From NCBI GenBank assembly GCA_016202785.1, contig JACQOC010000013.1, positions 1 to 5,948 of the forward strand: a stretch of 5,948 bases of DNA. Reading direction: 5' to 3'. This document shows positions 1 to 5,886 of the stretch, piece by piece. The notes under the pieces are model-generated. The model ran no database searches. It saw only the letters and a program-made list of their open reading frames with translations, and was not told where the DNA came from. Position 1 is the first letter of the stretch. The number at the start of each line of letters is the position of its first letter. The stretch comes from Candidatus Aenigmatarchaeota archaeon. GTDB lineage: Archaea; Aenigmatarchaeota; Aenigmatarchaeia; QMZP01. The position numbers were made by a program, and so were the translations under genes.

Positions 1-729
1 GAACAGGTGCGCAAGAAGGTGCGGGAAGTGCTGCGCGCCGGCGCTGACGTCATCAAGGTGCACACGACCGGCGGCGTGCTCAGCCCGACTGACCATCCCA
101 AGTACGCGCAGTTTTCGCCGGAAGAGCTGCAGGTCATCGTCAATGAAGGCCGGTTTCGCAACGGCATCAAGGTGATGGCGCATGCGCAAGGTGATGAAGG
201 CATCATGAACGCCATCGCGGCCGGCGTCCATTCCATCGAGCACGGCATCTTCGCCAGCTATGACACGCTGCTGGCGATGGCAGACAACAATGTATTCTTG
301 GTGCCAACCCTCATTGCAGTCATCGCGGTCATCGAGCAGGGCGCCAAGGGCAAGATGCCGGAGCACGCGGTGATGAAAGCAAAGGAAGTGGTTGACGTCC
401 ACAAGCAGACCATCGCCAATGCGCATGAAAACGGGGTTGCCATCGCCTTCGGCACCGATGCCGGCGTGTTCCCGCATGGCGAGAACCTAAGGGAGCTGGG
501 CCTGTTGTGCGACATCGGCATGACGCCGATGGAAGCCATCACGGCAGCGACCCATACTGCAGCAGCATGCCTGGGCTGGGAAGGAACACTAGGCACCATC
601 GAAGCTGGCAAGCTAGCTGACATCATCATCTGCAAGGGCAATCCGTTGCAGGATATCCGCATCCTGGAAAACCCGGAGAACATACCGCTAGTGATGCTGG
701 ACGGCAAGGTCGTCAAGGATACAAGATGA
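1..729 (+). CDS. Metal-dependent amidohydrolase, prolidase/imidazolonepropionase-like, C-terminal part
   Basis: The reading frame is open from the first base and ends at TGA, giving 242 residues of a protein that starts upstream. What is seen: IKVHTTGGVLSP with Lys19 of the fragment at the place of the carboxylated metal-bridging lysine, AHAQG with His61, IEHG with His81, and GTDAG with Asp153. It ends with the usual GKLADIIICKGNPL strand block that closes the TIM-barrel and rebuilds the small beta domain. This set matches the COG1228 amidohydrolases (Xaa-Pro dipeptidase-like, some hydrolysing N-acyl amino acids), which are usually about 400 residues. About 160 residues, including the HxH metal motif, must therefore lie outside the window. 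These enzymes cleave amide or cyclic amide bonds with one or two divalent metals. The exact substrate cannot be read from the sequence. The next gene starts 16 bases after the stop, so it is probably in the same operon. Confidence 0.88.
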   Translation, partial: EQVRKKVREVLRAGADVIKVHTTGGVLSPTDHPKYAQFSPEELQVIVNEGRFRNGIKVMAHAQGDEGIMNAIAAGVHSIEHGIFASYDTLLAMADNNVFLVPTLIAVIAVIEQGAKGKMPEHAVMKAKEVVDVHKQTIANAHENGVAIAFGTDAGVFPHGENLRELGLLCDIGMTPMEAITAATHTAAACLGWEGTLGTIEAGKLADIIICKGNPLQDIRILENPENIPLVMLDGKVVKDTR

Positions 730-745
730 AAGGAGAGGAGGAACC

Positions 746-1201
746 ATGAGCTCTAAACAATCGAGTTTCTCGATGCGGTACATTGCTGGCATAGTTTTTA
801 TGTTCCTGGCGATTGTTGTTGGGACTGTGGCGATGTTCGGCCAGACCCATCCAATGAACGTGGAGTGGCTGCTGGAAAGCGTTGCCGGCAACGAAGCCTC
901 TTATGTGCTGAAAATCACCAACTACTCAGCCGATGGGCGCCTGCTCAGCAAGGACGTCAGGATCACATACTGCCTTGGCTATGTGCGTGGCGGCCGGGAG
1001 TCGTGCCAATGGGAGGAGTATGAAACGTGGAAAATAACCGGCCTGGTCCCCAGCCAATCGGCAACAAAGAACATTCCCATGCCCCTGGGCGAATTCGACT
1101 TTATCACGCTGCGCGCTGAGGTGGTGAAGGCGACCATGATGGAGGGCTACAAACTGGCGGAGATAACCTACTACCGAAGGACCGAGACCATCAACCGGTG
1201 A
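746..1201 (+). CDS. Small membrane-anchored protein of unknown function
   Basis: I do not recognise the family of this 151-residue protein. A strong double purine box (AGGAG at 731 and GGAGG at 737) precedes the ATG. Residues 1-11 are polar with one Arg and one Lys. Residues 12-31 form one clear hydrophobic segment, either a membrane anchor or an uncleaved signal. The rest is soluble and rich in alternating hydrophobic/polar stretches (for example YVLKITNYS, VRITYCLGYV, FITLRAEVV), suggesting a small beta-sandwich domain outside the cytoplasm. Cys76 and Cys87 could form a disulfide there. No lipobox is visible. It sits between the amidohydrolase (16 bases upstream) and the thiolase in one direction, so it is probably co-transcribed, but nothing links it to the chemistry of its neighbours. 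Existence as a gene is fairly sure; function is unknown. Confidence 0.75.
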   Translation: MSSKQSSFSMRYIAGIVFMFLAIVVGTVAMFGQTHPMNVEWLLESVAGNEASYVLKITNYSADGRLLSKDVRITYCLGYVRGGRESCQWEEYETWKITGLVPSQSATKNIPMPLGEFDFITLRAEVVKATMMEGYKLAEITYYRRTETINR

Positions 1202-1250
1202 AAAACCAACAGAACCTCTTGGCTATCGCAATTTTGCATCCAGCCGGGCA

Positions 1251-1271
1251 GGAGCAAACAAAGGAGCAAAC
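1251..1271 (+). promoter_or_regulatory. Tandemly duplicated Shine-Dalgarno box of the thiolase gene
   Basis: GGAGCAAAC occurs twice, at 1251-1259 and 1263-1271, with a 12-base period. The second copy places AAGGAG (1261-1266) six bases before the ATG at 1273. This decides the thiolase start: a GTG at 1198 is in frame and would overlap the previous stop, but it has no purine box and would add 25 residues not found in thiolases. Confidence 0.65.
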
Positions 1272-1272
1272 G

Positions 1273-2472
1273 ATGAGTGAGATAAGGAAAGTCGTTATCG
1301 TGGATGGAACGCGCACGCCGTTCGGCGCGTTCAATGGTGCGTTCCGGAAAGTGTCGGCCATCGAACTGGCCGCCCATGCGATACGCGGCCTGCTGGCCAA
1401 GACCGGGATTCCAAAAGACCAAGTTGACCATGTCATCCTCGGCAATGCGCTGCAGACGTCGTCGGATGCGATTTACCTGGCGCGCCATGCGGCATTGAAG
1501 GCCGGCCTGCCGGTCGAAACGCCAGCCGTTACCGTCAACCGGCTGTGCGGCTCAGGCCTGGAAGCCATCGTGCAAGGCGCAAGGCTGATACTGGCCGGGG
1601 AGGCAAAAGTAGTCATCGCCGGCGGCACCGAAAACATGACCCAGGCGCCGTTCGTGCTGCGCGGCGCGCGCGACGGCCTGCGCCTGGGTTCGCAGAAGCT
1701 TGAGGATTCCTTGTGGGAGGCGCTGTACGACCCTGTTGCCAAGTGCACCATGGCCGGGACGGCGAACAACCTGGCGCGCAAATTTGGCATCAGCCGAAAG
1801 GAACAGGATGAATTTGCGCTGCGCAGCCAGCAGCTGGCAACCAATGCGCGCAACCGCAGCCGGTTTGTACGGGAAATAATCGAGGTGCCGCTGCCTGGCA
1901 AGCAACAAAGCGCCGCCAGCCAGGACGAGCACATCAAGCCGGGCACCACATACGAGGCCCTGGCGGCATTACCTCTGGCAAGCTTTCCGGCGGACAGCAC
2001 GCCCAACGAGTTTGTCACCGCCGGCAACGCGTCCGGCATCTGCGATGGGGCTGCCGTCGTGCTTTTGGCTGCTGAAGAAATGGCGCTAAGTTTCGCCGGC
2101 CAGAAGCTGGCCAGCATCAAGGGCTGGGCCACCGTGGGCGTGGAACCCAAGGAGATGGGCAGCGGGCCTGTCCCGGCTATCTGCGCAGTGCTGAAGCAGG
2201 CCGGCATGTGCCTCAGCGAGATTGATCTCATCGAGATTAACGAAGCGTTTGCCGGCCAGACGCTGGCAACGGCGAAAGCGTTGAAAATCAGGGAAGAAAG
2301 GCTTAATGTCAACGGCGGAGCGATTGCATTGGGCCATCCGCTGGGCGCGAGCGGCGCACGGCTGGCCCTTACCCTCGGGCATGAGCTGGCCGTGCAGAAG
2401 AAACAGTTCGGGATTGCCTCACTGTGCATCGGCGGCGGGCAGGGCATAGCGGCAATCCTGGAAGCCGTGTAG
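1273..2472 (+). CDS. Acetyl-CoA acyltransferase (3-ketoacyl-CoA thiolase), ACAA2-like
   Basis: This 399-residue protein has the standard length for the thiolase family. It should catalyse CoA-dependent cleavage of 3-ketoacyl-CoA, or the reverse Claisen condensation of two acyl-CoAs, in the cytoplasm. All catalytic landmarks are present: nucleophile Cys92 in NRLCGSG, Asn323 in NEAFA, His355 in GGAIALGHPLGASG, and Cys385 in CIGGGQG. The block QTSSDAIYLARH (61-72), KLEDSLW (142-148) and GNASGICDGA (251-260) resemble mitochondrial ACAA2 and its bacterial relatives more than the short-chain biosynthetic PhaA type; that comparison is from memory. The ATG was chosen for its AAGGAG at spacing six. 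The gene lies 71 bases after the membrane protein and 24 bases before the di-iron gene. That placement suggests it finishes a degradation route that produces a 3-ketoacyl-CoA. Chain-length preference cannot be told. Confidence 0.95.
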   Translation: MSEIRKVVIVDGTRTPFGAFNGAFRKVSAIELAAHAIRGLLAKTGIPKDQVDHVILGNALQTSSDAIYLARHAALKAGLPVETPAVTVNRLCGSGLEAIVQGARLILAGEAKVVIAGGTENMTQAPFVLRGARDGLRLGSQKLEDSLWEALYDPVAKCTMAGTANNLARKFGISRKEQDEFALRSQQLATNARNRSRFVREIIEVPLPGKQQSAASQDEHIKPGTTYEALAALPLASFPADSTPNEFVTAGNASGICDGAAVVLLAAEEMALSFAGQKLASIKGWATVGVEPKEMGSGPVPAICAVLKQAGMCLSEIDLIEINEAFAGQTLATAKALKIREERLNVNGGAIALGHPLGASGARLALTLGHELAVQKKQFGIASLCIGGGQGIAAILEAV

Positions 2473-2496
2473 TCAAGGCTAATTAAGGAGAAGCCA

Positions 2497-3495
2497 ATGG
2501 GCGGATTAAGAATCGGAAGCGCAGTATGGAAGTCAGACTGGCGCAAAAACCCGGACATTTTCCGGCAAGGGATTCCCTTCCCGGAGCCGATCACATACCG
2601 GCCCAGCATGATTATCATGGGGCCGGACGACCCGCGGCTGGTGAGCAGCCCGGAGACGTTCGACGCTTTGTTCACGCTGGCAGCGACCCAAACGGATACG
2701 GAACAAGGCAGCACGCAGTGCCAGGCCAACGCACTTTCGGACGTGCAGGAAGCACAGCATCTGCATGCATTGGCCGGCGTGATAGCGCAGGAGCAGACCC
2801 ATTTCTTTGTCGGCTCGTTGATCGTGAAGTCGCTGAAGCGGCTTATTGAGCGGCAGGACATACCGGAAGAGAAGAAGGCCAGGCTGCTGGACAAGGCTGA
2901 TGCGGTGCTGTATGGCGCGATCGGCGACCATATCCTAACGCAGTTCAACATGAAGATCAAGATACCGGAGCTGGCCAGGCTGGTATACCAAACTCTTAAG
3001 CTGGTGCTGAGCGCGCGGCGCGCGGCAATCCTGACCACCTTATGGTTTGCAGTGTTCTGCTGCTTTGTGGATCGGGTCGGCAAATGGCAGCTGGCCAACC
3101 TGTGCAGCTCCACTTTCCTGCCGCTGCGCGCGTTTGCGCTGCAGTTCCGGACCGACGAGAACTACCACATTTCGACTGGCTGCCAGATCATCGAGCATTA
3201 CTTGACGCATGGCTCGCCGGAAGAGATCAGGTGGGTGCGCGACATGCTGCAGATCCTGCTGGATTTCCTGCTGCCGCATGCTTATGCCATGTTCGGCCGG
3301 CCGACGACCACGCCGACGGAAGCGCTATCCTTGGAGCTTGGCTTCAAGAGCCTGCCCAACAACCTGAGCCGTGAGTTCTACTATTACGGTGAGGTCAGGC
3401 CACTGGTAACCGGCCGCTGGGGCCTGCGCGCTGTCCATCCCAATGACTGCGTAGAGGGGGTGTACCATGACATCGACCGCAGCAAGCTTAACTAG
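2497..3495 (+). CDS. PaaA-like ferritin-fold di-iron oxygenase (putative)
   Basis: A 332-residue protein with AAGGAG (2485-2490) six bases before the ATG. The N-terminal 60 residues are rich in Pro, Trp and Gly; the rest looks helical. Two ExxH motifs are seen: E99-Q-T-H102 and E221-N-Y-H224. Glu69 lies 30 residues before Glu99, and Asp192 lies 29 residues before Glu221. Those spacings equal the six-ligand set (E, E/H, D, E/H) of phenylacetyl-CoA epoxidase subunit PaaA as I recall the E. coli protein. LC at 202-203, Pro209 and the later LPHAYAMFG (259-267) also fall in step with it. PaaA activates O2 at two irons to epoxidise an aryl-CoA, together with PaaB, C and E. I infer an O2-dependent di-iron enzyme acting on a CoA thioester, supported by the thiolase next door. 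Identity to PaaA is low, so the substrate may differ. Other ferritin-like oxygenases remain possible. Confidence 0.7.
   Translation: MGGLRIGSAVWKSDWRKNPDIFRQGIPFPEPITYRPSMIIMGPDDPRLVSSPETFDALFTLAATQTDTEQGSTQCQANALSDVQEAQHLHALAGVIAQEQTHFFVGSLIVKSLKRLIERQDIPEEKKARLLDKADAVLYGAIGDHILTQFNMKIKIPELARLVYQTLKLVLSARRAAILTTLWFAVFCCFVDRVGKWQLANLCSSTFLPLRAFALQFRTDENYHISTGCQIIEHYLTHGSPEEIRWVRDMLQILLDFLLPHAYAMFGRPTTTPTEALSLELGFKSLPNNLSREFYYYGEVRPLVTGRWGLRAVHPNDCVEGVYHDIDRSKLN
3454..3460 (+). promoter_or_regulatory. Ribosome binding site inside the di-iron gene
   Basis: GAGGGGG lies six bases before the ATG at 3467, within the last codons of the preceding gene. It favours the start at 3467, which overlaps that gene by 29 bases, over a later in-frame ATG at 3500, which lacks a purine box. 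The layout implies translational coupling of the two proteins. Confidence 0.55.
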
Positions 3496-4378
3496 CAACA
3501 TGCTGGCGTTGCTCAGCTATGTCTGCCATCGCACGGTCCTGCAAATGAGCGCCGAATTGCAGCGCGCGACGCGCGACCATGACGGCCGACACGAGTTGGC
3601 CTATGCGTTCAAGCGCGTTGCGGTGCGGCACAACCTGCTGTATAGCCTGGCTGCCAGGCTGAAATTGCCGGGAGACATGGAATGGCACCACATGCTTCCC
3701 GTCCTGGAGCAGGAGCCGCGCGATTGGTCGGAGACGCTGACGCTGCTCATAATCGGCGAGACGCTATATCGCAAGCTGCTAGACAACATCACGGTGCCGG
3801 AGATAGTTGACGCCAACCTGGAGCTGACTACCGGCAAGGCGCTGGCCGCCACCATCAGCAACATGGAAGAAATTTGCCGGGCGTTCGGCCTGTCAAAGCA
3901 AGCGGCCAAAGGCGTGCTCAAGATCAGCCTGGCGCCGGAATTCCTGGCGGCCTGCGGTTTGCCTGGTGCCGTGCCTCAAGATATGGATGCTGCACCTGCT
4001 GCTGCCGGCCAGGTCCAGGCGGCAGACGCTGCCCAAGCTGTTGCCGAGCCGGCTGCCGGAACTAAGCTGAATCAACCGGTTCCGTTCGTGCCGGCTGTGG
4101 ACATCGCCGATAACTTGGCGATCGCAATACGGCACATCAAGAAGCTGCGCCTCGGCGCGCTGCCGACTTTATGGCTGACGTTGCGCGGCAAACTGGCCGA
4201 AAGCTGCGCCATGCTGGAGCCGTTCCTGGACGACGCGCATCTTGCCCGGGCCTTCCGGATCGGGGGCAGCGCATTCGCCAGCGAGGTGTTGCAGTCGGTA
4301 AGAGAAACGCTGCAAACAGGGCCGTGGTGCGACTTCGGCCGCATGGAAGAAATGTCGGGACCAGCCAATTTGGGATAA
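3467..4378 (+). CDS. Unrecognised helical protein, coupled to the di-iron gene
   Basis: This 303-residue protein matches no family I can name. Residues 1-165 are predicted by eye to be mostly amphipathic helices (for example YAFKRVAVRHNLLYSLAARL and ETLTLLIIGETLYRKLLDNI). Residues about 166-205 are an Ala/Pro/Gln-rich linker. Residues 206-290 form a second helical part. There is no signal peptide and no convincing membrane segment. No ExxH motif is present, so it is unlikely to bind a di-iron centre itself. Its start lies inside the di-iron gene, which usually means stoichiometric partners. I infer an accessory or structural subunit of that enzyme. The stretch RDWSETLTLLIIGETLYRKLL (85-105) is loosely like the central helix of catalytically inactive PaaC-type ferritin-like subunits, but this is weak. 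High G/C at third codon positions and the coupled start make the gene itself secure. Confidence 0.8.
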   Translation: MTSTAASLTSNMLALLSYVCHRTVLQMSAELQRATRDHDGRHELAYAFKRVAVRHNLLYSLAARLKLPGDMEWHHMLPVLEQEPRDWSETLTLLIIGETLYRKLLDNITVPEIVDANLELTTGKALAATISNMEEICRAFGLSKQAAKGVLKISLAPEFLAACGLPGAVPQDMDAAPAAAGQVQAADAAQAVAEPAAGTKLNQPVPFVPAVDIADNLAIAIRHIKKLRLGALPTLWLTLRGKLAESCAMLEPFLDDAHLARAFRIGGSAFASEVLQSVRETLQTGPWCDFGRMEEMSGPANLG

Positions 4379-4390
4379 ACGGGATTTGAA

Positions 4391-4498
4391 GGGGAAGGCG
4401 CCGGTAAGGGGCGCGCGGCCCAAAGGAGCTGATCATATCATCTCAGCCGCGCTGCTTCAACTCTGTCCCTCTGAAGACGGAGCAAGGGGGCCTTCCCC
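4391..4498 (+). other. Nested inverted repeats, possible structured RNA
   Basis: An outer stem pairs 4391-4402 with 4487-4498 (GGGGAAGGCGCC against GGGGCCTTCCCC, 11 of 12 positions). Inside it are two further stems. GCGCGGC (4413-4419) pairs with GCCGCGC (4446-4452), and CTCTGTC (4461-4467) pairs with GACGGAG (4476-4482), the latter including one G-U. Together they give a three-way-junction-like layout in the intergenic region between the operon and the small genes. It is not followed by a T-run, so it is not a simple terminator. I could match it to no riboswitch consensus I know. It could be a leader element for the small genes, a processing site after 4378, or chance in GC-rich DNA. Confidence 0.35.
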
Positions 4499-4560
4499 GT
4501 GCCATTCAAAAACGGAAACTGGAAGGGGGTGCAGGAACGTTGTTGCCAGAAAACAAGACG

Positions 4561-4755
4561 ATGATCGGCTTCGGCCGGCGCAAGTCGCCGGCCAGGGCCA
4601 ACCCGGAGCTGCCGCACTGGCCGTCGTCAGCGGTGCCGGGCGATAGGCGGGCGAAATGGCCGACTGAGCCGCCGCCGGAAGACGAGGAAGCGCGGCGCGG
4701 CAAGGCCGGCTCCAGCCAATCGCGCAAGATTGGGCGGCGCAAGAATCAGGTGTAA
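4561..4755 (+). CDS. Small basic, Pro/Arg-rich hypothetical protein
   Basis: This is a 64-residue frame starting at ATG 4561. A TTG at 4540, with AGGA at 4533-4536, would add seven residues. About 55 of 64 codons end in G or C, which is what the real genes here show and argues for translation. The product starts MIGFGRRK, is rich in Pro, Arg, Lys, Glu and Ser, ends GRRKNQV, and looks disordered throughout. No domain, signal or membrane segment is visible. Neither start has a canonical Shine-Dalgarno box: GGAAGGGGG near 4520 is some 11 bases before the TTG. It ends 37 bases before the next small gene and may be co-transcribed with it. A nucleic-acid-binding or scaffold role would fit the charge but is a guess. 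It could also be a chance frame in GC-rich DNA. Confidence 0.45.
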   Translation: MIGFGRRKSPARANPELPHWPSSAVPGDRRAKWPTEPPPEDEEARRGKAGSSQSRKIGRRKNQV

Positions 4756-4792
4756 GCTTTCCGGTTGAGGAAACAACAGAGAGGAGATTATC

Positions 4793-5119
4793 GTGAGCAA
4801 AGGCTCAAATGTCGTGCGCAATGATGACTCACGTGCGGGAGTAGAAGTCGTATTGTCAAGAAGAAGGGGCGGGGAGCTTTTTGCCCATTTTTGCAAACAT
4901 CAGCGAGGGCAAAAAGTGCTGACCGCGGTGTTTTCCGTCAGGCCTGGCGGCAGGCTTGACAGTGCCATCCAACATTTCAGAAACGGCGGCACCACAGTCG
5001 TCCGTGATCAGAAGGTGCTGGAGCCGTTGGCAGCAGCGGTGGCGAAAATGCGCGAAGAGGGCGGATTTGAAGGCCTGCCGCCGGCGCCGGAGATGTCGGA
5101 GCTGTTCGAGCCAATGTAG
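4793..5119 (+). CDS. Small hypothetical protein, GTG start
   Basis: I do not recognise this 108-residue protein. GAGGAG (4781-4786) lies six bases before the GTG, a good ribosome binding site that makes translation likely. Residues 1-26 are polar and basic (SRRRGG at 22-27). Residues 28-72 alternate hydrophobic and polar residues and look like a small alpha/beta core (ELFAHFCKHQ, KVLTAVFSVR, GGTTVVRD). Residues 73-91 are a probable helix, and the last 17 residues are acidic and Pro-rich. There is a single Cys, at 34, and no signal or membrane segment. It follows the basic small frame by 37 bases and precedes the terminator at 5233 by about 110 bases, so it is probably the last gene of the transcription unit. 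Function cannot be inferred from what is visible. Confidence 0.65.
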   Translation: MSKGSNVVRNDDSRAGVEVVLSRRRGGELFAHFCKHQRGQKVLTAVFSVRPGGRLDSAIQHFRNGGTTVVRDQKVLEPLAAAVAKMREEGGFEGLPPAPEMSELFEPM

Positions 5120-5232
5120 ATCTTCATCGCCTAACTGCTCTGGAAGCCGCTAACGGAATGCTGTGCGCCGCTGCTATATGGCCTAACCCTTTGGCCGCTT
5201 CCGGCGGCGCGCCGCCTTCCACCCTAAGACCG

Positions 5233-5282
5233 GCATAGCCTATAGGTTTTTTGATGGCCTATAGGCTGTGCGCTGTTTTTTT
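5233..5282 (+). terminator. Rho-independent terminator
   Basis: GCATAGCCTATAGG (5233-5246) pairs with CCTATAGGCTGTGC (5258-5271). All 14 positions pair, one as G-T, around an 11-base loop. Four bases after the stem a run of seven T (5276-5282) follows. This is a strong intrinsic terminator for + strand transcripts from the small genes and possibly the whole operon. There is no matching A-run to the left, so it should not work on the other strand. The core CCTATAGG is itself a palindrome and occurs in both arms. Confidence 0.85.
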
Positions 5283-5502
5283 CGTCTACTGGAACATGGT
5301 GCAGTATAGTCTGGCTGTTGGCCGGGCAAAAAAACCGTGAAAATGCAGCTACTACAGCTTTTTAAGATTAGACTACAAATGTAACATAAAAATATGGCTA
5401 GTCAAAGCCAACGCCCGTGATCACGTTTCTTTCTTCCTAGGTCTTCGGGTTGTCAAAATCGGTTTGCCAACACGGAGATTGCAACACAGTGAAGGAAGGA
5501 AA

Positions 5503-5556
5503 GCGTCCCATAGGAAAAGTGCGATGATTGTGCATCGCAATGCTGTCGGGGGACGC
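5503..5556. repeat. Nested hairpin, GCGTCCC/GGGACGC outer stem
   Basis: GCGTCCC (5503-5509) pairs perfectly with GGGACGC (5550-5556). Inside it TGCGATG (5520-5526) pairs perfectly with CATCGCA (5533-5539) around a six-base loop. The two stems are separated by about 10 unpaired bases on each side, giving a two-tier hairpin. No T-run follows directly, so a terminator is unlikely. It could be a small RNA, a leader element or a cruciform. Confidence 0.35.
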
Positions 5557-5742
5557 CGCCTGCTTACCTAATTTTCGGTCGCATGGAGTGCCGCCAATGA
5601 CTTTCGATCAGGCTCCGGGATGGGATTGCGCTCGCCACCGTCAATGCGATCAAGTTATGACCATGCCTTGCGCGCCGCGCGCCAGATTGCCTATTGCGCG
5701 AACCACCAAGACCGGTGCGCACCTTGGCCAACCTTGTAGTAA

Positions 5743-5832
5743 GGGGGACGACACGCAGCAGAATTTGGCAGCTAATAGAGGCGTACATTTGAATTGTGAT
5801 AGCGATTGCCATGTCTGCCGGAACCGTCCCCC
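5743..5832. repeat. Long imperfect hairpin, REP/MITE-like
   Basis: GGGGGACG (5743-5750) is the exact inverse of CGTCCCCC (5825-5832). Further matches lie in the right order between them: GCAG (5755-5758) with CTGC (5815-5818), TGGCA (5766-5770) with TGCCA (5807-5811), and GCTA (5771-5774) with TAGC (5800-5803). That makes about 21 paired bases across a 90-base element. GAACCGTCCCCC-type ends are, from memory, common in interspersed palindromic repeats of several anaerobic bacteria, which would fit a non-autonomous mobile repeat. No target duplication was identified. Confidence 0.4.
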
Positions 5833-5886
5833 TGCCGGCCTTCACGCGCTACTTTGCCTTGTCAACTGCGAATGACGTGACCACAT

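Larger units (their letters stand above)
5283..5886. other. Intergenic region without a supported gene
   Basis: About 600 bases lie between the terminator and the tRNA. The first 160 bases are clearly AT-richer than the genes. A frame at 5528-5875 and an opposite one at 5564-5845 exist but lack ribosome binding sites and normal composition. TATAGT at 5305-5310 resembles a -10 box without a fitting -35. CGTGATCACG at 5416-5425 is a perfect 10-base palindrome of unknown meaning. Two larger hairpins are listed separately. No clear promoter for the tRNA was found just upstream of it. Confidence 0.6.

Noticed and set aside
1198..1272. Earlier GTG start for the thiolase, overlapping the previous stop as GTGA
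   Set aside because: There is no purine box before it, and it would add 25 residues absent from the family; the ATG at 1273 has AAGGAG at ideal spacing.
1473..3113. Open frame of 546 codons on the minus strand
   Set aside because: It lies opposite the thiolase and di-iron genes, which have clear motifs and ribosome binding sites. The product is low-complexity, Ser/Ala/Pro-rich and shows no family signature, as expected for the antisense of GC-biased genes.
4386..4646. 86-codon frame starting with TTG
   Set aside because: It has no ribosome binding site, runs through the inverted-repeat region, and overlaps the better supported frame at 4561-4755 in another phase.
5203..5216. 14-base palindrome GGCGGCGCGCCGCC as a terminator
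   Set aside because: It leaves only a tiny loop and is followed by TTCC rather than a T-run; the real terminator lies 17 bases further on.
5564..5845. 93-codon minus strand frame
   Set aside because: No ribosome binding site and no recognisable domain; it runs through the same hairpin element.
5528..5875. 115-codon + strand frame upstream of the tRNA
   Set aside because: It has a TTG start without a ribosome binding site, an unusual number of cysteines, near-random third-position composition, and it covers the palindromic element.
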